Counted from the stretch's first letter, positions 45,713 through 54,794 are shown. The stretch: DNA of 58,462 bases from an uncultured Pseudanabaenaceae cyanobacterium (GCA_937949725.1 CALECT010000063.1:1-58462); one strand, 5' to 3'. Notes: generated by a model not told the origin, from the sequence alone. A program made the numbers and translations.

Positions 45713-46636
45713 GATCCGGGAGAAGCAATGAATGGGATAGAGATAGGCATCGCTTTACCTCAAGCGAGTTGCACAGCCTGTTGCGGCTGATTTTCTCAGG
45801 GTAAGCGTTTGTGCCTCGAAAGGTCATTCAGCTTGGGGCAGCCATTTTCCGAAGAATTCGTCTGAATTCGCCGATCGCCAACGGGTTGGCAATAGAGTCG
45901 CGATCGCGCCTAGCTGCTGAATCCCCCATTGAGCCAATGCTCAAAGTTCAAAGGATGAAAAACCGGAACTGTGCCATGTTTCGTAGCTTAATTTTCTTGT
46001 CTTATCTGATACCGACTCATTGTGCCTGGGACTAGCAGATACCGTTGCTGAGGTCTTTGATTTTTGAGAAGGCACTGAGCTTATAAAGAGAAGCTGACCC
46101 CGTTCATGTCTAGGTCAACGACCATTAAGGATTAATGCCCTCTCTTAACATCACAAGGAGAGCTTCATCAAAACTTTATGAGGGCAAAATTTGCTTCCAT
46201 TGAGTATTTATTCCTCCGTAGCTTCCCAGGCCTATGACATAGCTGAAGAACAGCTTTGAGTGAGTGGCAGTTTAGGCCCATGGGGGAGTGGGGGGAGGGA
46301 GCCCTTAATGGAGAAGGATCCACCGTGGTTTAAGGCTTATTGACCCGCAGATTAAATTCAACAGCAGCCTTCAATTCAATTCTCTGAAAAAAGGAAAACT
46401 GAGGTGATTCATCCATCACGTATCTTTTCAGACTGAATTGGAAAGTCTTGCCCCCATCGAAGCCCCGGTTTCAGATCACCAAAGCTAGAGACTGCGATCA
46501 CCGGAGAGTTGAAAACCCTGCGGATTCTAGGAGCAATTGCTGCAAGGTGGAACACCTTCACACAACCTCTGTCTTCGCAAAGACATTGAGACTTGTGTGG
46601 AGACTTGCCTCTATTGGATTTGGGTTGACTCTCAAT
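45713..46636. other. Long intergenic region
   Basis: About 920 bp. A plus-strand frame at 45811-46035 is without family features. From 46448 a frame is open into the next gene, but it starts with TTG in sequence that shows no conserved protein, so I begin that gene at 46637. No RNA gene is recognisable. Confidence 0.4.
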
Positions 46637-47926
46637 ATGGTTGTCTCCTCTTCGAATCGATTACTGGATAGTTTGCCTCAGCAATCTGTCCCAGCTTGGC
46701 TAACCTCGCATAAATCCAACTTGCGACCCATGACCCAGGGTGTTTTGACCTGGCAGGCTACCGCAGAAGAATTGTTAGCCTCTGTGCGCAATTGCTCTCG
46801 CCAAAAGGCAGTGACTGCAACAACGGCGATCAAGTTGTGGATGGGCCATAGCACCGACAGTCTCTGTGGCATTAGCTGGTACGGCGTCGGCTTAGTGAAA
46901 GCTGTGGCTCGTTCAAGAGGGGGCAAGACCCGAGTGACCCCTTGCAATGCACTACCGGGGACAGTGCTGGAGATTAAGTCCAATGGCGTCACTGTGGCAG
47001 TGGCGGATGGTGCAGTGCGCTTATCGAACTTCCTGACGCCCCTAGGCCGTCCTCTGTTGCCAACTCAGTTGCCCCTGACGATTGGACAGCGTCTGCCCCG
47101 ATTAACGCCTTACCAGCAGCGATCTATCTCCCAGTTTGAGCAAGGCATTGCAGCTCATGAGACAACCTGGCACCAGCGTTTGAGCCAACTACGACCACTG
47201 CAATTGCCCCACAGCAATTGTGAACCCGGTTTGGGATCTATTTTTGCTCGTTGCCCGTTAGAGCTGGAACCTGTTCTGGCCCAGTGCAGTGAAGAATTTC
47301 AGGACTACCTCGCCCAGTTTGGGGGTGGGGTCTTGCTAACGGCTTTGACCGGCTACCTCATGGGGGTGTGTAAGCAGGGAGCAACTTCGAGACAACAGCC
47401 CATCCCTGAAGAGGAAGAATCAGGCGTTAAATCGACTTGTCGAGGGGATATTGGTCTGCGCAGTACCCGCCTTCAGCAAATGCTTTGTTCCGAAGAGCTG
47501 ACGGCGCTATTTGCGAGTCATGTGCCCGCCCGTTTTTCCTTGGACCTGGATGAAGCCTTGACTCACAACTTGGCGGTTGTATTGGAGGAGTTACGGTTCT
47601 TGGAGCAGGCTTTGACCCATCGCCAGGATTTAGCCCTGGGGGTCAATGAGGCAAAGCTACCGTCTCTTTATCCCGTGCTGATGGAAGTGGTAACGGAACT
47701 CTCTGAAGCGCCCCATCGCTTGGGCCAAGCCTTGACAATTCAAGTGAGCGAGAGTGGTGGAGACTGCGCTTGGTTCTATAACCCGGCGGTGTTAGGGGAG
47801 GAAGAGGTCATGCAAATGCAGATGGAATTTATCAGTGGCTTTCGAGCGATTGCTCAGTCTCCAGGTATACCGTTTTCTCACTATTGGGGAGCCTGCTGTT
47901 CCTTAGTTTCGGGGGCTTCTGCTTAG
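46637..47926 (+). CDS. Orphan NRPS-type fragment: formyltransferase C-terminal subdomain plus condensation-like domain
   Basis: 429 residues from the ATG at 46637; the same frame is open upstream to 46448. Residues about 30-130 look like the Formyl_trans_C part of NRPS initiation modules (TQGVLTWQATAEELLASVRN, ALPGTVLEIKSNGVTVAVADGAVRL). A condensation-like section follows, starting LPRLTPYQQRSISQFEQGIAAHETTW and RLSQLRPLQLPH, and ending ALTIQVSESGGDCAWFYNPAVLGEEEV. There is no catalytic formyltransferase N-domain, no HHxxxDG, and no adenylation or carrier domain downstream. It may be a relic of an NRPS loading module or a recruited stand-alone protein. The frame is long and intact, which argues for a functional gene. 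Confidence 0.65.
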   Translation: MVVSSSNRLLDSLPQQSVPAWLTSHKSNLRPMTQGVLTWQATAEELLASVRNCSRQKAVTATTAIKLWMGHSTDSLCGISWYGVGLVKAVARSRGGKTRVTPCNALPGTVLEIKSNGVTVAVADGAVRLSNFLTPLGRPLLPTQLPLTIGQRLPRLTPYQQRSISQFEQGIAAHETTWHQRLSQLRPLQLPHSNCEPGLGSIFARCPLELEPVLAQCSEEFQDYLAQFGGGVLLTALTGYLMGVCKQGATSRQQPIPEEEESGVKSTCRGDIGLRSTRLQQMLCSEELTALFASHVPARFSLDLDEALTHNLAVVLEELRFLEQALTHRQDLALGVNEAKLPSLYPVLMEVVTELSEAPHRLGQALTIQVSESGGDCAWFYNPAVLGEEEVMQMQMEFISGFRAIAQSPGIPFSHYWGACCSLVSGASA

Positions 47927-48234
47927 GTTTTAAACTTGAGAAGCACAAGCATCTGAATTGTCATCGCCTCAATCTCGGGAAACTCCCCGGAATTCTTCTG
48001 GGAGAAGAGAAGTAGAGGGTAAGTCTAAAGTGGTGAGGTTGTGCGGGGCCATAAATGCGGTTTTGCCATTGTTTTTTGCAAATCCGCCTCTATAGCGTTG
48101 CTGCACACGAGGCTAAAGCTTGGGAATCGCTGGGGGGCAAAAGCCCTCCTGCCAATCCTGCCTAAAGCCGATTGATTGTTGTAGTATCCTACGGGGACTC
48201 TCATCCGGGCCGCGTATTCATTATTACCTCCTAA
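47927..48234. other. Intergenic region
   Basis: 308 bp ahead of the amidase gene. Contains a loose inverted pair GCGGTTTTGCCATTG/TTGCAAATCCGC near 48057-48092. No gene seen. Confidence 0.4.
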
Positions 48235-49587
48235 ATGGGACGCATTTTTCTTTCCGCAGGCCATGGTGGCTTCGAAAATGGTGTGACGGACCCCGGCGCG
48301 ATCGCCGGGGGAACAACCGAAGCCCAAGAAATGATTCAGCTACGGGACCTTATGGTGCTGGAGCTGCGATCGCGTAGCTTTGAAGTTTTGCTTGTCCCCG
48401 ATGACCTGAGTGAGTCCCAGAGCGCTTTCTGGATTAATAGCCGTGCCCAGGCAGGTGACGTGGCCTTTGAAATGCATCTGGGGGCTTTTACCAATCCCAG
48501 CCTGCGCGGCGCAACTTGCTATTACATTGCCAATAATGACCAGCGGGAGAAGCAGGCAGAGTTTTTGCTGCTGTCGATGCTGCGTCGGGTGCCGCAGTTG
48601 CCCAGTCGTGGTGCCCAGCCCGATACGGCGGCGGGCTTGGGGCGGTTGTCTTTTTGTCGAGATATTATTCCAGCCTCCCTGTTTATGGAGGTGGCTTATC
48701 TGACGAATCCTAGCGATCGCCAGCTCCTGCAAACCAAGCGCCGCGACTTTGCGATCGGCCTGGCAGAGGGCGTTTCTGCTTGGAGCCGGGCAATTGACAC
48801 CGGTGCGCCACTGGATCCGGTGCCCGTCTATCCGACGATTAATATTCGGATCAACGGCCAGGTCTATGGCGAGCAGGGCATTTTAATTAGCAATAATGCC
48901 TATATCCCTGTGGATCTCGTCGATAGCCTCAAGGCCGACCTCTCTACAATTCCCCAGGTACGCCGGGTGAAATATCGCGGTGTGGTCTATGTGAAGGCCG
49001 TGGAGCTGCGGGACTTTGATATTTCCGTGGGCTGGGACAAGGCGTCTCGCACGGTGATTCTCCAGTCCATCCTTAAAATCTGTAAGGGCACCATCGATCG
49101 CATCATGGGCCATGGCAATACCTCTGAGGTGCAACTAGTTGCCTTTTTAAAGGAGCAAAATGCCGAGGCTTTAGGCCTCTATCCAGACCTAGCCCAGTTA
49201 TTTCGAGAAGAGGGCTCAGTCGAAGGCGTGAACTACGACATTGCCTTTTGCCAGATGTTGTTGGAGACCAATTTCCTGCGCTTTAGCGGCACGTTGAAGC
49301 CAACTCAAAACAACTTTGGCGGCTTGGGCGGCATTGGGGTGGGCGCAGAAGGAGCCACCTTCACCAGTGCCCGCATTGGCGTGAGAGCCCAGATGCAGCA
49401 TCTCAAGGCCTATGCCAGTACCGAGCCAGTGGTCCAGGAGATTGTCGATCCACGCTTCCGCTTTGTGACGCGAGGTGTAGCACCACTGCTAAGTCAGCTA
49501 AGCGGTCGCTGGGAGGCAGATTTGACCTATGGCGATCGTATCCTAGCGATCGTGCGGCAGTTATATGAGTCGGCTTCACTGCTGTAA
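48235..49587 (+). CDS. Bifunctional peptidoglycan hydrolase: amidase_3 plus glucosaminidase-like domain
   Basis: 450 residues with two hydrolase parts. The N-terminal half is an N-acetylmuramoyl-L-alanine amidase of the zinc AmiC/CwlV type: IFLSAGHGGFENGVTDPGA (zinc His), FEMHLGAF (second His) and PASLFMEVAYLTNPSD (catalytic Glu). The middle (about 200-285) resembles a copper-amine-oxidase-N-like small beta domain (NIRINGQVYGEQGILISNNAYIPV). The C-terminal part (about 310-450) resembles a glucosaminidase (VNYDIAFCQMLLETNFLRF, QNNFGGLGGIG). There is no signal peptide in the frame, so export is unclear. A strong terminator follows. Confidence 0.85.
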   Translation: MGRIFLSAGHGGFENGVTDPGAIAGGTTEAQEMIQLRDLMVLELRSRSFEVLLVPDDLSESQSAFWINSRAQAGDVAFEMHLGAFTNPSLRGATCYYIANNDQREKQAEFLLLSMLRRVPQLPSRGAQPDTAAGLGRLSFCRDIIPASLFMEVAYLTNPSDRQLLQTKRRDFAIGLAEGVSAWSRAIDTGAPLDPVPVYPTINIRINGQVYGEQGILISNNAYIPVDLVDSLKADLSTIPQVRRVKYRGVVYVKAVELRDFDISVGWDKASRTVILQSILKICKGTIDRIMGHGNTSEVQLVAFLKEQNAEALGLYPDLAQLFREEGSVEGVNYDIAFCQMLLETNFLRFSGTLKPTQNNFGGLGGIGVGAEGATFTSARIGVRAQMQHLKAYASTEPVVQEIVDPRFRFVTRGVAPLLSQLSGRWEADLTYGDRILAIVRQLYESASLL

Positions 49588-49613
49588 GCAAGCTCAAGAC
49601 AAACTCGCGCAAG

Positions 49614-49649
49614 AAAAAGGGAGACGCAACATCTGGCGTCTCCCTTTTT
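49614..49649 (+). terminator. Terminator of the peptidoglycan hydrolase gene
   Basis: AAAAAGGGAGACGC (49614-49627) and GCGTCTCCCTTTTT (49636-49649) form a 14-bp stem followed by TT. It lies between convergent genes. Confidence 0.93.
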
Positions 49650-49694
49650 TTATATCCGTTGCACAGCAGCAGCAACTACGTCATCTCAAAGCTT

Positions 49695-50249
49695 TTAGCC
49701 TTGCAACAAGACCTGACGAAGGTGGCGCATGTTGTTGGGCAGGTCGTATTTCATGGCTTGTTCCAGGAACATTCCAGGCACGGGAATGGAAGGAGTCGCT
49801 TGGACGGTATAGCTCAGCTCGGTGCTGTCGCCCAGATCATTGAACTCCAGCACAGCAGCGAAGTCGCGGAAACTAATGCCACCATCCACCATGGAAAAGC
49901 GAATGGACTCTTGGGGAATCTCGGCCACTTCAAGTTTAATTTCGACGGCGATGCTGAGCATCAAAAAGGTTTTGCAGGCCGCTTGGGTAATGCGCTTGCT
50001 TTGGGGAGAGAGAACCGCTGTGACATCGCTGCGGGTGATGTCAGGAAAGAAGGCTGTCCAGCGCGAGTAATTGGTGAGTTGTTGCCAGACTTGCTCCCGA
50101 GTCAAGGGGATGTGCATGGTGGCCGTCACCGCTGCCCCAGCAGTGGTGTGGGGTTGGATTTGGGTAATGACTTCGCCGTTGAGGAGGGCGGAGTTAAGTT
50201 CGCTGGAGCGCTTTTGGGCCTGCTGGGCCACTGCTGTATGGGTCGCCAT
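49695..50249 (-). CDS. SRPBCC (START-like) superfamily protein
   Basis: 184-residue protein with the polyketide-cyclase/dehydrase-like lipid-binding fold: an opening strand VTATMHIPLTREQVWQQLTNYSRW, FFPDITRSDV, a middle of antiparallel strands (IKLEVAEIPQESIRFSMVDG) and a long C-terminal helix (PGMFLEQAMKYDLPNNMRHLRQVLLQ). Cyanobacterial members of this group bind hydrophobic ligands of unknown identity. ATG start; single gene, minus strand. Confidence 0.85.
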   Translation of the reverse strand: MATHTAVAQQAQKRSSELNSALLNGEVITQIQPHTTAGAAVTATMHIPLTREQVWQQLTNYSRWTAFFPDITRSDVTAVLSPQSKRITQAACKTFLMLSIAVEIKLEVAEIPQESIRFSMVDGGISFRDFAAVLEFNDLGDSTELSYTVQATPSIPVPGMFLEQAMKYDLPNNMRHLRQVLLQG

Positions 50250-50414
50250 TATTCACAAATACTCGCTGCTGGTCTCATCAGAATTACTTACCCCGCTGGG
50301 CGATCGCGTGGAATCCGCAGGATTTTACCCAGTCTTTATGAGAGTGGGATAAACCTAAAAGCTTGCGTATCGCTGGCGGACCCGTTGTAACAAACTCTAT
50401 TGGGAACGACAAGC

Positions 50415-52253
50415 TTACCGTAGGCCGTATCTAGCTCGTTGACTGAGGCTATCGACAGCCCAGGTGAGGACCATAAAGCCCAGAAGAGTTGCGCTCAGGC
50501 CTGCATAGTCAAAGGCACTGACTTGCTCTTTTACTAGATAACCCAAGCCACCTGCTCCCACCAACCCGACAATTACGGTTTCTCGAAGGCAAACTTCCCA
50601 GCGGTAGAAGCCGTAGGCCAGGAAGCGGGGCAAGGTAAGCGGGAGGATTCCGTAGCAAAACAGCAGGGTTGTGGGTGTGCCTTGGGCAGACAAACTGTCG
50701 AGAGGTGGTTGGTCGAGATTTTCGATCGCTTCTGCTTTGAGGCGGCCCAGGATGCCGCAATTGTGAATGGCGAGAGCGATCGCACCCGGTAGAATTCCGG
50801 GGAACAGCATGTAAAGCAGCACTAAAGCCCAAACGGGTGACGGAATGGCTCGGGCAAAGAGCAGGATGGCGCGGCTGCCCAGGAGCAGGATCCAGGCGAT
50901 CGCTGAGGATAGAAAATTCGCTTGGGTTGACGGTTGGAGCAGACCGCCGGGGAGGAGGATAGTGCAAGCGGAGAAAAAGGCCAGGACAGTACTGACGAGA
51001 GTGGCGAGAGCGATCGCGACAACTGACATAGCCAGAGTTTGCAGCATCAGACCGGGTAGCTGAGGCAGCAGACTCCAATCGGGTGGAAAAGCCTTGCTGA
51101 AAAAGTCTTGGGCGAGGTCAAGGCTACGGAGAGAAGCCATCCGCCACCAATCAGGAGAGAGATGCCAGAAGCAAAAGGAAACAAGACCCAGCATCAAAGC
51201 AAGCCCCAAAAGGGTTTTAGTCGGTTTTACCCGAGCAATAAACGTAGGGGCGGGTTTAGCCACAATCCTCCACAGCCCTCCCCCAACCTGACGCTCAAAA
51301 CCCGCCCCGCCCCCCCCCGCCAGCATTGCCCCCGATTTTGCCAAACGGGTTTCCACCCATCCATTGGTCTTCCCATTGGTCTTCTGTTGGGGACCGCGCG
51401 ATCGCGCATTAATATCCAATCGCGTTGCACAGCCCAGCTGTTGCCTAGCTTTGGCAGAGGCCCAATCCACTGACCCATTCAGCAAGACCAGCGCATAAAA
51501 AAACGTCCACAACTGTTCATAGCGTAGGGACTGAAGGCTGACTTGAATTTCGGTGCCGAGACCGCCAACGCCAATCATGCCAAGGACGGCAGCGGAGCGC
51601 AGAGAACATTCAAAGCGGTAGAAGGCGTAGGACAGTAAATTGAGGCTGGCCTGGGGTAGGAGGCCGTAGCAAAATGCAGCCCAAGGATGGGCTCCGCTAT
51701 TGATTAGGTTTTGCCAGGCTTGGCGATCGCTATCATCCAGAATTTCGGCGAAGACTTTGCCGGTGATGAGGCCGAAGGGGAGGGCGATGGCAGCGATGCC
51801 TGTGATAGAGCCGCTGCCCCAAATATTGATCAGGATGAGGCCCCAAATCAGCTCGTGGATAGCGCGGGGAATCGCGAGGAGGCTGCGGATTGTGGTGGGG
51901 AGTTTGGTCGCAAGCTTGGCGGCGGAGGGGCGGTTGGGGCGGAGGGTTTGCCAGCCGATTTCGCTGCTGAATAGGGCGAGGATCGAGCCAATGAGGAGGC
52001 TGAGAAAGCTGCCGCAGGTGGCGTAGGCGAGGGTGGTGAGGAGGGCGTTGCCTGTGGTGGTGAGGAGCGCTGAAGTGAGATCGGGGTGGAGGCTGGCGGT
52101 GAGGAAGCGGTGGAGTTGGGGCCAGCCGTCCCAGTTGATGATGGCTTGTTGGGTGAGGAGGGGGGTGAGGGCTAGGGCGATCGCCACTGTGGCGATGAGG
52201 GTCCAACCGAGGATTGGAGAGGGTTTGGTTGGAGGGGGGGCGATCGCGCGCAT
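50415..52253 (-). CDS. phnE: Fused double PhnE-type ABC permease (phosphonate/phosphite family)
   Basis: 612 residues made of two tandem PhnE permease halves, about 1-285 and 335-612. Each half has about six membrane segments and a cytoplasmic coupling helix: ILDDSDRQAWQNLINSGAHPWAAFCYGLLPQA in the first and AEAIENLDQPPLDSLSAQGTPTTLLFCYGILPLT in the second. Between them is a hydrophilic, Gly-rich linker encoded by a palindromic repeat (51244-51308) and a nine-G tract. Such permeases import phosphonate or phosphite with PhnC (ATPase) and PhnD (binding protein), but neither gene lies next to it in the window. One polypeptide would replace the usual permease dimer. Confidence 0.88.
   Translation of the reverse strand: MRAIAPPPTKPSPILGWTLIATVAIALALTPLLTQQAIINWDGWPQLHRFLTASLHPDLTSALLTTTGNALLTTLAYATCGSFLSLLIGSILALFSSEIGWQTLRPNRPSAAKLATKLPTTIRSLLAIPRAIHELIWGLILINIWGSGSITGIAAIALPFGLITGKVFAEILDDSDRQAWQNLINSGAHPWAAFCYGLLPQASLNLLSYAFYRFECSLRSAAVLGMIGVGGLGTEIQVSLQSLRYEQLWTFFYALVLLNGSVDWASAKARQQLGCATRLDINARSRGPQQKTNGKTNGWVETRLAKSGAMLAGGGGAGFERQVGGGLWRIVAKPAPTFIARVKPTKTLLGLALMLGLVSFCFWHLSPDWWRMASLRSLDLAQDFFSKAFPPDWSLLPQLPGLMLQTLAMSVVAIALATLVSTVLAFFSACTILLPGGLLQPSTQANFLSSAIAWILLLGSRAILLFARAIPSPVWALVLLYMLFPGILPGAIALAIHNCGILGRLKAEAIENLDQPPLDSLSAQGTPTTLLFCYGILPLTLPRFLAYGFYRWEVCLRETVIVGLVGAGGLGYLVKEQVSAFDYAGLSATLLGFMVLTWAVDSLSQRARYGLR
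51244..51308. repeat. GTAGGGGCGGGTTT palindromic repeat inside the phnE linker
   Basis: GTAGGGGCGGGTTT (51244-51257) and AAACCCGCCCC (51298-51308) form an 11-bp perfect stem. Read on the minus strand it encodes part of the PhnE linker (GAGFERQVGGGLWRI then VAKPAPTFIA). The GTAGGGGCGGGTTT...AAACCCGCCCC(TAC) form is a familiar dispersed cyanobacterial repeat. Confidence 0.8.
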
Positions 52254-52371
52254 TGAGGCTGAAAGGTCGCTCGGCTAGATATTTCAGATATCTATCATCT
52301 CATGGCGAGCTTGAGCTTGTACCCATGAGCAATGGCCTGGCCTCATTAGCCTTGCTGCTGGGCTTCATTTA

Positions 52372-52843
52372 TTAAGCCATCGACCTCAAACACCCCAAAG
52401 GCAACCAAACCTCAACATCATCCCCATAAGCCATCCCTAAAATTCGCTCCGCCAAAACCTCCACAACGCAAGGCTTCTGCCCATGAGCAGGCTTCGTCTC
52501 CGGATGGGGATAATAAACCAACCCCTCATACAACCTCCCACCAACCCTCAACCGACAAACCTGAAACGAAAAATCCTCCGGCGGAATCCCCGCCCACCAA
52601 GCCACCCCTCGAAAACAATGCACCGGCTGTTGCATCACAAACTCAAACGGCGCAACATCCACATTCACCGTCCCCAGGAAATACCCACCCAAATCCAAGC
52701 CCCTTTCCTTAAAAAAATGGAGCCTGCAACTCAATCGACCCTGCCGGATAAAGGCTCGCCTCACCCTGCCCCGACGCCACTCCATACCCCGCCACAACAA
52801 CCCCTGCCACCTTCTGCCAATCCACCCCATCGCCTCCCAACAT
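52372..52843 (-). pseudogene. Conserved hypothetical gene with a single-base frameshift at a seven-A tract
   Basis: Two frames together give one plausible protein of about 156 residues. From an ATG at 52843 (with GGAGG six bases upstream) one frame reads VVVAGYGVASGQGEASLYP and then AGSIELQAPFF before a stop. The next frame continues KERGLDLGGYFLGTVNVDV, then EDFSFQVCRLRVGG, LVYYPHPETKP and GDDVEVWLPLGCL. The switch lies at the homopolymer AAAAAAA on the plus strand (52711-52717); six A would restore the frame. I recall a bacterial family of unknown function with this pattern (a beta-barrel with PHPETKP). It may be a sequencing error, a true pseudogene, or a slippery switch. It is divergent from dsbA-like 52924. 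Confidence 0.75.
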
Positions 52844-52923
52844 TTCCCCCCTCCCATCCACAAACCCAAGCCTGCCTCAAAAACGCTACGATCCAAAAAC
52901 CTAGGCCTCCACTGCATTTTCCC

Positions 52924-53733
52924 ATGACCAAGCCGCTTCGCTACGCCGCCCTCACCAGCCTCATACTCGGCCTAGGCCTCACCCTCAACAGCTCAGACAG
53001 CCCCGCCCAATCCACAGCCCCCCGCATCGACCCAAAACTCGAAGCCCAAGTCCTAGAAATCATTCGCCAGAACCCCGAAATCGTCATCGAGGCAATCCAG
53101 AAAATTCAGCAACAGCAGCAAGTCGAACAGGCCCAGCAACAGCAACAACAGGCCAACCAGCAAAAACAGCTCCTCAGCCAAGCCCTCAGCAACCCAACCA
53201 CCTTCCTCGGAACCTCCCCCCGCCAAGGCCCCGAAAACGCAGAGATTATCCTCATCGAATTCTCCGACTTCCAATGCCCCTACTGCGCCAAAACCGCCCC
53301 CATCGTTAAAGCAGCGATCGCCCAAGACCCCAATCTCGCCGTCATCTACAAACACTTCCCCCTAACCAACATCCACGACCAAGCTGAACCCGCAGCCCTA
53401 GCATCCTGGGCCGCCCAACAACAAGGCCAGTTCTGGGACTACCACGATCGCCTCTTCGCCCTCCAGCCCAAACTCGGCGATGCCACCTACAAAGCCATCG
53501 CCACCCAGCTCAAATTCGACATGGCTAGATTTGAACGCGATCGCACTGGCACCGCCGCCGCCCAAGCTATCCAACAAGACCTGCAACTCGCCCAACAACT
53601 CCAGGCCCGAGGCACTCCCCTCTTTGTTATCTACGCCGCCGCAAATCCCGCCGCCACAGGCAAAATCATTTTTGGTATCAAAGATCTAGCCGACTTACAG
53701 CAACAGATCGCTCAAATCAAAGACGAAGGCTAA
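52924..53733 (+). CDS. DsbA/TrbB-like exported thioredoxin-fold oxidoreductase
   Basis: 269 residues from the ATG at 52924; a longer frame from 52483 is Pro/His/Asn nonsense and is rejected. Signal peptide LRYAALTSLILGLGLTLNSSDSPAQS, a Gln-rich coiled segment (QQQQVEQAQQQQQQANQQ), then a DsbA-type thioredoxin domain with active site FQCPYCAKTAP and the insert helices. The cis-Pro loop is in RGTPLFVIYA. It probably forms or shuffles disulphides in the periplasm or thylakoid lumen. The Gln-rich helix may oligomerise, as in Bdb/DsbA-like proteins. Confidence 0.92.
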   Translation: MTKPLRYAALTSLILGLGLTLNSSDSPAQSTAPRIDPKLEAQVLEIIRQNPEIVIEAIQKIQQQQQVEQAQQQQQQANQQKQLLSQALSNPTTFLGTSPRQGPENAEIILIEFSDFQCPYCAKTAPIVKAAIAQDPNLAVIYKHFPLTNIHDQAEPAALASWAAQQQGQFWDYHDRLFALQPKLGDATYKAIATQLKFDMARFERDRTGTAAAQAIQQDLQLAQQLQARGTPLFVIYAAANPAATGKIIFGIKDLADLQQQIAQIKDEG

Positions 53734-53939
53734 CCCATAGATGTATCAACATCAATCCCAGTGAGCCCTCACGCCCTCCAATCCCAAACATCCGACCGAT
53801 CACTCGATAGATTGACAGTCTCAGGCCCCCAAGGTGTAGGCTGAGGCCGAGTCTACCGTGCATAAATCCAGACGAAAGGTCGCGATCGCCCCTACCGGCA
53901 TCGCTACATTGTTGTCGCTATTTTCAGGGACCATCTACC

Positions 53940-54170
53940 ATGAGTCTTTCCATTCCCCGCAACTCCCAGGAGATCCTGGCCTTGCGGCAATCGTCCATTA
54001 ATAACGAGGTGGTCGCGAGCGCGATCGTCGGCGTCATCCAAGTTGCTAGAGAGCAAGGCAAAAGCCTCTCTGAACTCCAAGCCGAGCTCCTCGCCGAAGA
54101 CGCCTTACTCAGCCAAGACGATCGCATCTGGCTCAGCAATCTCGTCGCCACCCAATGGGATAAGTTTTAA
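53940..54170 (+). CDS. Conserved-looking small hypothetical protein
   Basis: 76 residues, mostly helical (NNEVVASAIVGVIQVAREQGKSLSELQAELLAEDALLSQDD), with a Trp near the C-terminus. I do not recognise a named family. Codon use and length match neighbours, and it stands alone between the dsbA-like and Rieske genes on the same strand. Confidence that it is real is moderate. Confidence 0.6.
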   Translation: MSLSIPRNSQEILALRQSSINNEVVASAIVGVIQVAREQGKSLSELQAELLAEDALLSQDDRIWLSNLVATQWDKF

Positions 54171-54295
54171 TCCTGCCCACCCGCCCCCAAAGCAATAACG
54201 TTCGATTAACTTTGGTCTCGAAATCCTGAGCCCCTCGGCCAGCTCTCCTAAGCCCTTGCACAATACAGAGATGATCGATTAGGAGAAACGCCTCC

Positions 54296-54760
54296 ATGGA
54301 CCGTCGTACATTTTTAACCTGGGCCGGACTCGGTGCAGTCGCCACCTCACTTCCCGTTGCCCTAGCAGCCTGCTCCTCCCAAGACTCAACGAGCAATGGA
54401 GATCCCTGCGCCGCCACAGATCCTTGTGCAGCAGATCCCTGCGCTGCCGCTGCGGGTGGCTTTGTTGCCGTAGGCTCCGTTACAGCTCTAGAGGGCAGCA
54501 GTGCCATTAGCGAAGGGAAATTTGCAGGCGGGTCTGGCAAGCTCATCGTCTTCAAAGACGGAGACAACGTCGTCGCCCTCGATGCCAAATGTCCCCATTC
54601 GGGCTGTGCTGTGGATTGGGATGGCACCGAACTCGTCTGCCCCTGCCACGACTCAAAATTCTCCGCCGATGGTAGCCTCATCAGCGGTCCTGCCACAGAA
54701 GGCCTCAACAGCTTCGAAGCCAAAGTAGAAGGCGATCAAGTTCTGGTCAAAACCAGCTAA
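54296..54760 (+). CDS. Rieske [2Fe-2S] protein with lipoprotein/Tat-like signal and Cys-repeat linker
   Basis: 154 residues. The N-terminus MDRRTFLTWAGLGAVATSLP has a twin-arginine-like RRxFL motif and is followed by VALAACSS, a lipobox; export by Tat with lipid attachment is plausible. A linker repeats DPCAA three times. The Rieske domain begins near FVAVGSVTALEG and keeps both cluster loops, CPHSGC and CPCHDSKF, so 2Cys-2His ligation is intact. It is separate from any cytochrome b partner, so it is not the b6f Rieske subunit (petC) by context; the redox partner is unknown. Convergent with the Amt-fusion gene. Confidence 0.9.
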   Translation: MDRRTFLTWAGLGAVATSLPVALAACSSQDSTSNGDPCAATDPCAADPCAAAAGGFVAVGSVTALEGSSAISEGKFAGGSGKLIVFKDGDNVVALDAKCPHSGCAVDWDGTELVCPCHDSKFSADGSLISGPATEGLNSFEAKVEGDQVLVKTS

Positions 54761-54794
54761 TCTGCGGTCATCAAGATTGCTCCCATTAGCAAAT

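Noticed and set aside
45811..46035. 74-codon plus-strand ORF
   Set aside because: No family character or ribosome-binding site, and codon use unlike the neighbours.
52483..52923. Long N-terminal extension of the DsbA-like protein
   Set aside because: Pro/His/Asn-rich nonsense antisense to the frameshifted conserved gene; the signal peptide starts at 52924.
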